Assembly: GCF_008831285.2 (NCBI RefSeq)
Contig: NC_045141.1
Span: 2,296,001-2,360,000, forward strand
Length of the DNA: 64,000 bases
Direction: 5' to 3'
DNA from: Nymphaea colorata
Lineage: Eukaryota; Streptophyta; Magnoliopsida; Nymphaeales; Nymphaeaceae
The notes under the pieces were generated by a model, which saw only the letters and a program-made list of their open reading frames with translations, was not told the origin of the DNA and made no database searches. The position numbers and the translations under genes are program-made. Each line of letters begins with the position of its first letter. The first letter of the stretch is position 1. Shown here piece by piece: positions 42,890 to 54,559 of this stretch.

Positions 42890-43079
42890 TATAACAACCC
42901 GACCCACTCCTGGGCTCGGGCCCCTGGTTCGACGGATCCCAACCCGCCCCCTAGCAATTTCGGTTCCAATCCTAAAAAGGCTAGGAACCAGGACAATCAT
43001 CTCATTAAAGCCTCCCTTTATAAGCCCTTGAAGATCCCTCACAATCTTCGATACGGGACTAAACATCTAGGGTGTTACA
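42890..43079 (-). repeat. 5' LTR of the TRIM
   Basis: 190 bp, starting TGTAACACCCTAGATG. The frame through it (43066-42809) is a by-product, not a gene. Confidence 0.92.
43017..43023 (-). promoter_or_regulatory. Likely TATA box in the TRIM 5' LTR
   Basis: TTATAAA in the context GGGCTTATAAAGGGAGG about 60 bases into the LTR, the usual position for a Pol II LTR promoter. Confidence 0.5.
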
Positions 43080-45077
43080 TTTAAAGTATCCCATTCCAGG
43101 TCGCCATTATCTAGGTATGCCTATAAAATTTAAATTCTAGTTATAGTTTAAATGTTTAAAGCATGCATGCCTAGTATGGTTTAACTTATCACTAATCATT
43201 ATTTGGACTTAGAAAAATAAGGTGTGCTTCAATTTGCCATGCATTTAGTACATAATGTTTTGAAGTCAATCGTACTGTACATGATGAGTTTGCTTGGGAA
43301 ATTAATAGAGTTTTAATCTTCCTTTCATAGAATCTTAGTCTGCTTCATTTAATCCAAAATCCCATCTTATAGCCAATCCTTAAAACCATGCCTGTTTTGG
43401 ATAAAACAAGCTTGGATGGCTCGACGTCTAATCCCATTTTCAGCTTTTCGAGTTTTGTGCCCTTGGCACATGATTTAACACTCTGCACACACCAGTTTTC
43501 AAAAGTCCCAAGTTTTAATGGCTTAAGCGCATGATTTCACTCTTAGGTGCATACAAGTCCTTGCATTTTCATGCTTTGGCACATGCAAGTTTTCAACTTT
43601 TGTTCTTCAACACATGATTTTGGGCTTTAATCCACACTAGTTTTCAAATTTTGTGCTTTGGCACATATTTTGTGCTTTGGCATACACAAGTTTTACATGT
43701 TTTAGTACATGATTTCATGCTTTAGCTGGACTTTTTGTACTTGACAGGTGATTTGGTATTTTAGTGTAACTTTTCGTACTACTTCACATGATTCGTGCTT
43801 TGACTCATGCAAGTTTTACAAGTTCATGTTTTGGACTTAGCCAAAATTTCGTACTTTACCTTGTTATCCTAGGTTCACCACATTTTACGTCAGTTTGTTA
43901 GCCTAGGTTCAATCCTATTTTAGTGTTTGACATTGATTTTTCTTGTGTTTTAAGCATAGTTAGGACTTTGTAACATCTTGTAACTCTAGTCTGGTTGTCT
44001 AGGCTTGCAAATCACAATTTATTATGTTAGTTTACATTGTTGTTATTATGTATATCGTGTTTTCTTTTGATCTATGTAGTATAGAAGAAAACTTACAGGG
44101 GACAGCTAGGACTTTGCTCTATGGTTCATGGAGGTTGCATGATTTCGTGCTTCGACACATACAAAAGGTTGCATGGAGGCACAAGATTATGCATCAAAAC
44201 ATGAACTTGTAAAACTTGCATGGGTCGAAGCACAAAATCATATGAAGTAGTACGACAAGTTACATCAAAATACCAAATCACCTGTCAAGTACAAAAAGTC
44301 CAGCTAAAGCATGAAATCATGTACTAAAACATGTAAAACTTGTATATGCCAAAGCGCAAAATATGTGCCAAAGCACAAAATTTGAAAACTAGTGTGGATT
44401 AAAGCCCAAAATCATGTGTTGAAGAACAAAAGTTGAAAACTTGCATGTGCCAAACCATGAAAACACAAGGACTTGTATGCACCTAAGAGTGAAATCATGC
44501 GCTTAAGCCATTAAAACTTGGGACTTTCGAAAACTGGTGTGCGCAAAGTGTTAAATCATGTGCCAAGGGCACAAAACTCGAAAAGCTGAAAATGGGATTA
44601 GATGTCGAGCCATCCAAGCTTGTTTTATCCAAAACAGGCATGGTTTTAAGGATTGGCTATAAGATGGGATTTTGGATTAAATGAAGCAGACTAAGATTCT
44701 ATGAAAGGAAGATTAAAATTCTATTAATTTCCCAAGCAAACTCATCATGTACAGTATGATTGACTTCAAAACATTATGTACTAAATGCATGGCAAATTGA
44801 AGCACACCTTATTTTTCTAAGTCTAAATGATGATTAGTGATAAGTTAAACCATACTAGGCATGCATGCTTTAAACATATAAACTATAACTAGAATTTAAA
44901 TTTTATAGGCATACCTGGATAATGGCGACCTGGAATGGGATACTTTAAAAGATTAAATTTTTTAAGATAGGGCCTTTGCAATCATTTTATCTAAAAACTA
45001 GTAGGCTTTGGTGGTTTTCTTTTGGAAAACATTTAGACGATTGTGTTTTCATTTTAAAACATTTAAACGATTGTGTT

Positions 45078-47560
45078 CTCTAAGCCACAATCATCGAAGT
45101 GGTGGGGGAAGATCTCTAAAAACTGCTTGCAGATACCAGTCAGGTATGAGCTTGTCTATGAGAATGCAACTAGTGTCTAGGTCACCTTTGAAAATATAGT
45201 GAACATGAGGCTATGGCGGAATGTCCTAAACATGATGAATGACAACAACAAGATGGCGGTTAGAAAAGGCATGAGAATTATCACACCTATGAAAAGAGAT
45301 TGTAAGACTAATTGAAGTAACGGTGTCTACCAAGATAACCTCAAATAGGAAGTTCAAACATCATAAATGACCTTTTTGACCTTGGTAGGTTGAAGAGAAA
45401 CCTAGAGGACAACATGAGGAAAGATAATTATGAACAGCTTTGGATGGTTTTGCCAAAAAAGGGGACACATTTGAAATCGACATCCATTTTTTAATGAAAG
45501 CCATTATGTATGTAAATGAAGAAGCATTCATTCAAACATGGTATACAAAAATATGCTCAAACAATGCTCCCTACTGACACGGCTCTATCATGCAAACATT
45601 TTGAAGACAGGTTCAATCACATAAATTGAGTCCCTCAAGGATTGATATCATCAATAGTTACATAATGTTCGTGGATATATAGGTGAGGTGAATTTTTTCT
45701 AAATGATGACATCATGCGTAATCAGTGGGATCTAATGTAGTACTGCAAGATGGGGTGGTTAAAATCAATGGTGGAGCAAACATTGTTTTCAAACAAATTG
45801 AGAGATTTGTCTGTGATTCTAAATCCAAGTGAACAAGAATATATCCCACTTCATTTTAAGTCCTAATGCACACAAGAAACATAGACACCTAAGTGTCTCT
45901 AAGGGTGACAAAACATTGAAGACTTTGAATTCTAGAACAATTGGTCTAGTCAAATTGTAACATGTCTCATCACAGTTGCCATTTTGTTTACATGTAAATT
46001 TTCAAACCTTACATGAAAACCATATTAAATGGGGTTTATCATTTGTACTTGCCTCTATTCTCCATTTGCAGGAATCTAAGAGATGGGACTTGACCAATCA
46101 ATACAATGTTTGACCGTTTCTACCAACTTTAACAAGGATAATCAGACCAAGGACTAAACTTTATGTTTTAACTTTAATGAAATAAATGTCATGCTAAGCC
46201 TAAGAAAGCAAAAGTGTCCTAAATTTGAAATAATGCAAACTTTGAAACCTAATTGAATCTTCAGAAAATGGAAATATGAACAAGAAAAGATCAAGTTGAG
46301 GTATCTATACTAACAAAATTGTTGTCTCTAAACCACAATCATCGAAGTGGTGGGGGAACATCTCTAAAAATTGCTTGCAGATACCAATCAGGTATGAGCT
46401 CATCTATGAGAATGCAACTAGTGTCTGGTCACCTTTGAAAATATAGTGAACATGATGGCTATGGGAATTTCCTAAACATGGTGAATGACAACAACATGAT
46501 GAGGGTTAGAGCAGGCATGAGAATCATCACACCTAATAAAGAGATTGTTAGAATAAGTGAAGTAATGGTATCTACCAGGATAACCTCAAATAAGAGGTTC
46601 AAACATCATAAATGACATGTTCGACCTTGGTACACTGAAGAGAAACCTAGGGAACAACATGAGGAAGGATAATTATGAACTTTGGATGGTTTTGCCAAAA
46701 AAACGGGAGACACATTTGAAAACCACACCCATTTTTTAATGAAAGCCATTATGTATGTATGTAAATGAAGAAGGATGCATTCAAACATGGTATACAAAAA
46801 CATTGTCAAACCATGCTCCGTAATGACATGGCTTCATCATGCAGACATTTTGAAGATTGGCTCGATCACCTAAATTGAGTCCCTCAATGATCAATATCAT
46901 CAATAGTTACATAATGTTTGTGGATATATAGGTGAGGGAAATTTTTTCTAAATGACGACCACATGCACAATCAGTGGGACCTAATGTAGTACTGTAAGAT
47001 GGGGTGGTTAAACTCAATGGTCGAGCAAACATTGTTTTCATATAATAGAAAAATTGAGACATTTGTCTATGATTCTAAGTCCAAGTGAACAAGAATATAT
47101 AACACTCAATTTTAAGTCTTAATGCATATGAGAAACATAGACACCTAACTGTCTCTGAGGGTGACACGACATCGAAGACTTAGAATTTTAGAACACTTAG
47201 TCTAGTCAAATTGTAACATGCCTCATCACAGTTGCCATTTTGTTTACATGTAAATTTTTCTAACCTTAAATGAAAACCATATTAAGTGGGATTTATCAAT
47301 TCTACTTGCCTCCATTCTCCATTTGCAGGAATCTAAGAAATGGAACTTGACCTATCAATACAATGTCTGACCATTTTTGTCAACTTTAACAAGGGTAATC
47401 ACACGAAAGACAAAAGTTTATGTTCTAACTTCAATGTAGTAATTGTCATCCAAAGCCTAAGAAGGTAAAAGTGTCCTAAATTTGAAATAATGCAAACTTT
47501 GAAACCTAATTGAATCTTTAGAAACAGGATATGTGAACAAGAAAAGATCAAATTGAGATA
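45078..47560 (+). repeat. Direct tandem duplication, period about 1,247 bp
   Basis: 45078-46321 and 46322-47560 are collinear: both start with CTCTAA(G/A)CCACAATCATC and end with GAACAAGAAAAGATCAA(G/A)TTGAG. About 90% alike by eye, with small indels. No gene in either copy. A third, more diverged match to their later half is at 48019-48250. Confidence 0.88.
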
Positions 47561-47569
47561 TTGTTTATG

Positions 47570-50350
47570 TCCTCTTCATTGTAAATCCATGCAAGGCGAA
47601 CCTAAGTCTAAAATGAACCATGCAAACTAGATCAATCATACTCCAAATCTAGTCTGTATAGGGTTTGAGGTAAGGGACATTGACTTATAAATATGAAGTT
47701 AAATCCAATTCTAAATAATTGATTTTGGTACAAGAAACTTGATTCAAACCTACATGATTCACATAAGAATTGAGTCCTAAGTTTGACACATGATACAATT
47801 CGAGACATTTCAGTATGAGAATAATGTTTCAATTCATGATCCAAAATTCAAAATTTAAGATTTCTGAACTGATTGGAAATCCAACGATCCAAATTGAATT
47901 GTATTAAATCTGAATTTTAAGCATCAAATGTTTTATCTACTTGATCTACACTTGATTGAAAATTATTGATCAAAGATCCAATATTTGAAATCCAAATTCC
48001 AAACAGATATAGGATTGGACAACTGTTTATATGTAAAAGTTTTATCAAACCTTACATGCAAACAGTATAAAGGAAACTTGTTACCTGTAGTCACCTCTAT
48101 TCCTTGTGCAGGATTGCGAAAGTCAGGACCTAACCTGATGGTATAAGGTCTGACTATTCTTAGCACCTTTACCAGGGTTAATGACCAATAAATAAACTAA
48201 AATGTTCCATTTCCTAGCTCTTAATGTCAACCAAAACCTAAGAAAGCAAATGTACCCTAGTTGTGGGATCATGCATGTTTTATAATTTAAGCAGATCTCA
48301 AAACTGAAATGATGAACAATAAGAAATTAATATAAAGTCTATCCATGTCCAGATCATCATAGATCAATACAAATCATGATTCTAAATCTAACATGATGCA
48401 TGCAAAGATAGGTCATGTAGACCTGGAATCCGGTCTCTACTAGGACTGGGGTATAGGACTTGGGCCTATTAGGGGGAAAACTAGATATAAATCCAAGGCT
48501 TATAATCAGATTCTTGTTCTAAATTTAAAATAGAGATGTCATAAAGATATAAAATAGCATATCATGTTAAGGCAGTTCACCATCCCAAATCCAAGATTTG
48601 AGATCAAAATTCAATATCCATGATCTAAGATTGGGGATCCAAAATCTGAGGTATGAGATTCCTCATGTAATTTTTGAGATCTGAAATTGTTATCCAAAAT
48701 ATGAAATCCAAAATCCAAGATCTACAATCTAAGGTTTGAGGTCCAAAATCTGATGTCCTTGATCTAAAATCCATAATTTGAGATTTATGATTTGAAACTC
48801 GTATTTGAAATCTAATTCAAAATCCAAAGTCTACAATCCAAAAACAAAAACTCTAAAATTTAAGATCTAAATTCGGATATCTAGCAAAATCAATACTTTG
48901 AGATTTATGATTCAAAATCCATGGTCACATACTTAGAGTCCAAGATCTAAAATCCAATACTTGATAATCTAAGGTAAGGTCTATAATCTGAGATCAGAAA
49001 TCTGAAATTCATAACTTGTCATGGTGATTCTTGAGATCTTAATCTGAATTCATGATCATATCATGTTTAAAATCAAATCTGATTGAAATTCAAAATTTTG
49101 ACGACCAAGGCTAGGTCAGTCAAAGAACCAGGTTCGGTCTTGCCTATGCTGGGTTGGAACCTACCTAGTGACATGCTTGATTGGAGTATTTGGTCTTATT
49201 AAATCACATGTTTCTTGATATGGTCTTCATTCATCTCTTGTGGATGTTAGGGAAGTTCACTAGATCTAAGCTATTAGATTAGGTTCATATATGGTCGGCT
49301 CTAAGACTGGCCGGAGATAGGTCTTTGATAACGAAGCTAAGATTGGACCCCACTACTACATGACCTAGGGTTTTTGAAATCGTTTTAAAGAACTTGATTT
49401 TGAAAACATTTTAGAAAACTATGATTTGGAAATAGTTCTTGCGTGAAGACCAAACTGAGTCCAAGTTTTCACATACCTGGGCTAATGCCCAAGGTTACGT
49501 TACTAACCTGACCCAGCCTGTTTTCGAACAAGGGGTGAATGTGTGTATTGAATAATCCGGTGAATGTTAAAATAGGCATGCGATGGATGGCTAATGAAAC
49601 ATAAAAGAAATGTGATCTATTATGCATGATGGCAAAACAAAGACAAGAAATTATGGAATTGAATTTTAAATCAAGAAAAGAGAGATAGACATAATACACC
49701 GACAATGTGTGCCCTAAATACTCACATAATTGAATTCTAAGTTAAAAAACGAGAAAAACATGTTAAAAATGAAAAAGAAATGTAGGCAACTTGAGGCATA
49801 CTCAATGACATTCTAAAGACATTAGCACGATCCTCAGACGTAACTTTGTTGGTTGTTGAGAATTCATTTGGAAATCATATATTTTGGATTTGATCATTTT
49901 TTATTCAAATTTTGAAATCTGATTTCATTGATAATGGCTCTAGATATGAGAATAAACTTTGATTGGATTTATATCTGGATCAAAGTCATTTGGATTTGAA
50001 AATCTATGAGTTTTGGACTTTGGGTTTATTACAGGATTTTGGACATAAATCTGAAATCTAGTTTACTTGGATCCAAATATAACTTAACTAAATTTATATC
50101 CAGATATAAAATCCAATTTTATTTAAGTTGAAAACCACTTTGTTGATATATGAATATTTATTGAAAATGCATACATTCTACCATGTTCTTAGGAAAATGG
50201 ACTTGTGAAATTGATTTAAGATCAGACATAACTCTGAAAACCAGATTTGGATTTTAAAATTTAGATTTTGGACTTGAAATCCATTTGACAACATTGCTAT
50301 TGTGGCCTTGAGTCTGACTCGAATCTATTGAAAGAGTGAGCCGTGGACTA
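47570..50350 (+). repeat. Dispersed non-coding repeat, copy 2
   Basis: Shares phrases and order with copy 1 (reverse) and copy 3. 48580-49080 is a quasi-repetitive stretch of short phrases such as AAATCCAAGATCTA and ATCTGAGAT without an exact period. No gene. Confidence 0.5.
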
Positions 50351-51940
50351 AAGAGCCATCGCGAGAGTGAGAACTTGGCCACGCATTTATTTCAATCCTC
50401 GCAATGCCAATCCAAAAGTTTTTTTTACCTAAGGACACACGGATCGACACTCAACACTCACCTAAGTCGGCTTTAAGTGGCATATCAAAGAAATAATCAA
50501 AAGAGAGATTTGGATTTCTACCACCACGTGTTCAAATAGAAGCATTGAAGATAAATAGTTATATAATCTTTATAAGACTACGATGCCCAGCTGGACAGAA
50601 CCCCGGTGCAAAATCTCAAATTCATAAAATTCTCAAATTGCTCCTAAATCTCACTCAAGCATGTATATACCCCTCTCGAATCAAACCATACACGTGATTT
50701 GAATTCAAATACTGAGAATTCGCATTGGCTGTTCGTTGTTCTCTATTTCTCAAATCATTCAACTTGTATGTTCATGGGAAGGGCCATTGAGGCCACATAC
50801 CCATAAATAAGTGGGAATTCAAAAGATAGCAAGCGTTTCAATCATCAATTTTAACTGATAGTTCAGAAGTGAGAATTTAAGCACATGAATAAATGTCAAT
50901 GATAACTAACATGCTTTCTAGATGCAAAATGATAAGATGTAGTAGAATTGATAAGCAACCAGTTCAGAGACAAGAACCAAGTAAACATGGAATTTAGCAA
51001 GCCTCACAAAATTGAATTAAGATGCAAGTTCAGCAATGACATGGATGAACTGCTGTTCACGAGAATTGGGAATGTCAACTCCCATGACCCAGAAAAGGAA
51101 GCAGACGGCAGCAAATAGGATAGAAAAAAAATAATAGGAAAAAGAAAGAGACAAGAATGTAGATGGAGCAACCGGAGCTGGGGTACCTGCCGGTGATGAC
51201 AGATGGTCAACAACGACTCTGGAAATAAAACTGGTGGTTGAGCTCTCGTCGGTGGTAGAATCCTCCTCTACACACAGGGTTTACTAAGAAAGGTATTCGG
51301 TGGTAAGGGCCCATCGAATGGGTTGCCGGTGATGAAAGATGGTCAATCGATCCAAGGCATGGTTGATGGACTTTAACACGCTGCCGGATCAGCCAGCTCC
51401 CAACTGCAAGGGTGGAAGTCACTGGTCACCAAAGGTGGATTGGACCGCCCTTGGCTCTACAAGAGTGTCGGAGGTGACACAGAGAGGCTGCAGGTGTGAA
51501 GTAGTTGGTGCCTCCTCTGATGCACGGAAGGTATCGCACAGTCACCGCCAAGGTGAGCAGGGCAATCAATTGGTCTGATGCCCACGTCACAATTGAAAAG
51601 TGTGAGACGGACCGGGAGCCCGCCTCTTCCAAGGCACCTAACGTGGCTCAGGTGGAGGCGAGGTGCCACTAGCGGATAGCAGGGATCCAGGTGATGCAAT
51701 GAAAGTGCTCCCAAACAAGCCTCACGCCCGCCGGTAACGAACTCTTGATGCAAGCTATTGTTGATATAGATATTCCGTCACTTGTGGGGAAAGAGTGTTT
51801 ATGTTGGTCTACAAGTAAAATTACGATTTAAAAGGATAACAAAACGTATAAATTATTAGGGTTGGAGCATACGCTAGGTGCGATAATAATGCTTGTTTCA
51901 TGTGGATTCAATTAATTTTACTCTTACAGTGAGCTAATGT
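50350..51940. other. Non-coding stretch with a GC-richer block
   Basis: 51160-51740 is richer in G+C and open in several overlapping frames on both strands (for example 51339-51578 plus, 51457-51753 minus). I recognise no protein in any of them. Confidence 0.4.
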
Positions 51941-51954
51941 TGTCGTCATTGAAT

Positions 51955-52060
51955 TGACGAAGGAGAAACATGATTGTCGTGTTGATGCCTTAACTAAGAA
52001 AATAAGATGAGAAACATACTATGATAGGTTGAATTGAGGTCTTGGAGTTAAATTGATGGT
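51955..52060 (+). pseudogene. Ty3/gypsy pol scrap (RNase H-integrase linker)
   Basis: A frame reads KHDCRVDALTKKIR and, after a stop, LGVKLMV. This resembles the gypsy 'ADALSRK ... LRELGV' linker after RNase H. It lies upstream of the 5' LTR of the gypsy element and so is not part of its normal order. Confidence 0.45.
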
Positions 52061-52231
52061 CATAACATTAAAAAAAAATTAAAAACAACTTGTTAGAGGT
52101 TCTACGAGCTGATTCTACTTTTCGGCACCCTCGTGAGACGATAACCTACGACTTGATAGCCTTACATTTTACCTAAACAGATTTTAGAGCAAGGTGGACA
52201 GAAAGCAATGAGTTTCTGTAGGTGAACTGGG

Positions 52232-52470
52232 TACATTGAATAGACCTTGAGTGACAGGATTCGGAGATTGAGACAATCTTAAGTTTTCATTATGACGCGC
52301 GATATGTATGGTAGTATTCCAAGCAAATCCCTAGCATGTGTGATTGAGTGATACATTGAATAGACCTTGAGTGACAGGATTCGGAGATTGAGACAATCTT
52401 AAGTTTTCATTATGACGCGCGATATGTATGGTAGTATTCCAAGCAAATCCCTAGCATGTGTGATTGAGTG
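52232..52470 (+). repeat. Exact tandem duplication, period 120 bp
   Basis: 52232-52350 and 52352-52470 read identically (119 of 119), from TACATTGAATAG to GATTGAGTG. It probably lies in or next to the gypsy 5' LTR. Confidence 0.95.
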
Positions 52471-53321
52471 AAGTGTGTTTGAGTTTTTGTTGGATCCTAT
52501 GATTGTATTTTGTTTGAATGATGTATGATATAACTTGTTTAACGTCATATGAATGAATGTGTGAAATTGGTTGATTGTTTCTACATGATGACATATGCAA
52601 TACTATGAATTATAATTGTTTAGGACATATTAAATGGGGGTATCGAGTTGACTATCTCTTCAACCTTGATTGTGCATTAATGAGCATCCTAGCATGATAT
52701 TTGCATAGGATAACTACAAACTAATCACATATCGAGATTACTCTTCATGGTTCCGCCAAGTTTTTTGTATGAAGTGATAGTTATGATTTGACTATTGTGA
52801 ATGCTATGAAATTTCCATTTGCTTTGTTGTTGGACAATGATTCGATTGAATAGACTTAATGGGTAGAAGTGCTCGAAAAGTATGGTCTAGCTAGCTAAGA
52901 ATATTGATTGAATGTGTGACCCTCTTATGGAGGTGATTTGAAGTATGGGTACACTCATGACGTGAACTAACCTCGTGTGCTAGCTGATCATACTGTGAAT
53001 GTACTCTTATAAAACTAAATTAATAAAGAATAATTGATTGGAGTCTGGTGGGTTATGACAATATGTTTGGGTATGCTTCGCCCTTGCCACTGGACTCGCC
53101 TACTCAAAGCACAGGCGGTTTAAGGCTCCAGGGTATCATTGTGTGATATGCTTAAAGCATTAGGCTCTCTGCCTTCCCAACCTGGATGTCCTAGGAAATG
53201 ATGAGCAACTCTCCTTGAAATTCATATATCTACGGTTGATAGTTCTACCGCTGCAGTGTGAATGGATCCATATTGTTTTGAGCCACCATGGGCCTTGTCT
53301 CCCAACTGTAGGTCGACCGTG

Positions 53322-54009
53322 GTGTGCACGCGCCTATGTTTGTACTCATAGGGGTTGTCAATTCATTGAATTGAATGTAAATGAAATGAAAGTAAATAAA
53401 ATGAATGTGAATAAAGTGAATGTGCATGAAGTTAATATGACCAATAAGTGTGTTGATTGTGACCATTGAGATGTTTCCACATACTGTAGAATCTGTGAAG
53501 GACTACCATGACAAGTTATATGATTTGTACGTGCTGCATATCATGGTAGCATAGCGATTATGTTTTCGTATATTTTAGATTCTAAATTTGAGTTCTTACC
53601 TTAGAAAGGTTAGGAATTTATCTGGTTTGTTGTCGTACTGTGAAGGCTAAGTCATTTGTTGTTTATCTTTTTAGGTTCTTGCAAACCCAACGTAGCAGGT
53701 TGATCAGATGGCTCCTCTCACTTCTTACTAGGGAGATTTCAGGTCTATAGTTGTGCCAATGCATCACGTTTTGTCTCATTGATCTCTTGTTTTTGTTTAG
53801 CATCGATGTTTTGGTTTTGGGGACATTTTCATCATGTGTGCTATTGGCAAATGTGAAGTTATTTTGTATGAACTGATTTTGGTACATAATAAAAAATTTG
53901 TCCCCTTGTCATTTTGATTTGCATAGCTTCATTTTAATTGTTGTATAGTCACACCTCGACGTATTTTGAAAAAAAAAATCTTGAGGGTTAAAAAGATCAG
54001 GATATGACA
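53322..54009 (+). repeat. 5' LTR of the gypsy element (shared part)
   Basis: Collinear with 57212-57879. Ends GATATGACA, four bases before the primer site. The LTR continues upstream by an unknown length. Confidence 0.8.
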
Positions 54010-54559
54010 GCTTTGGTGTCAGAGCTATGGAAAAACCATACTATGGATGTGAGCTAAGGCTCATCTATGAAGCTGTGTTGCCTTAGTACACGCTACTTGA
54101 TTGAGCACTTATAGTAGTTTTGATTTTAACTATGATATATACGCATTGAATGCATTGATGTTTTAAAATTATTGTAATGATGCATCTTTGCAAGTCGACT
54201 TGAAAGACTTGTCATAGACTTTGTAATAAGATTAGAGGTACTTACTTGTACAAATGGAGTACTAATATACGAGTAAGAAGCAAGGTGGGCCGACTATTAA
54301 GGCACAGAAGAAGCCAAGTTTGGCCCATTTAGATGTGCATACCCCACTGGATCATAGTACATCGATGCAACTGTTTGCCCAGACTATTACGGGTGCCCAT
54401 ACTTCACCAATGTAGACTCTACATGTGGATCAACATGTTATACTGCTAACGACTTTATAGACGTTGACCTCCCTAGTCCAGTTGATGGTTAGTAACCATA
54501 GGAGCCACGCATCTCCTACAGGAGAGACCAATGCACTACCTAAGGAGAATGTGACCTCA

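Larger units (their letters stand above)
42624..43079 (-). mobile_element. TRIM (terminal-repeat retrotransposon in miniature)
   Basis: Two 190-bp direct repeats (42890-43079 as 5' LTR and 42624-42813 as 3' LTR on the minus strand) start TGTAACACC and end GGGTTGTTATA. They differ at about four sites. The 76-bp internal part starts with the primer site TGGTATCAGAGCAGTTTC, has a hairpin, and ends in the purine tract ACGGGGGTGGA. The flanks are a perfect TTTAA duplication (42619-42623 and 43080-43084). It carries no protein and must rely on enzymes from other elements. Confidence 0.95.
42508..45061. repeat. Large imperfect palindrome (inverted repeat)
   Basis: The left arm 42508-43833 and right arm 44194-45061 are reverse complements along their whole length once the TRIM insertion and its duplication (461 bp) are removed; arms are then about 865 and 868 bp, with only scattered differences by eye. 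The spacer is 43834-44193 (360 bp). Shared blocks include the TTTTCGAGTTTTGTGCCCTT run and the CCATCCAAGCTTGTTTTATC run. No coding potential is seen in the arms. Confidence 0.92.

Noticed and set aside
42624-43079. Cassandra-type TRIM carrying 5S rRNA
   Set aside because: The LTRs lack the 5S internal promoter and conserved 5S words; it is another TRIM type.
45078-47560. A CRISPR-like or satellite array
   Set aside because: Only two long copies of about 1.25 kb; no short regular repeats with unique spacers, and the genome is a plant nuclear one.
51339-51753. Overlapping frames in the GC-richer block
   Set aside because: Open on both strands at once with no family resemblance; probably composition.
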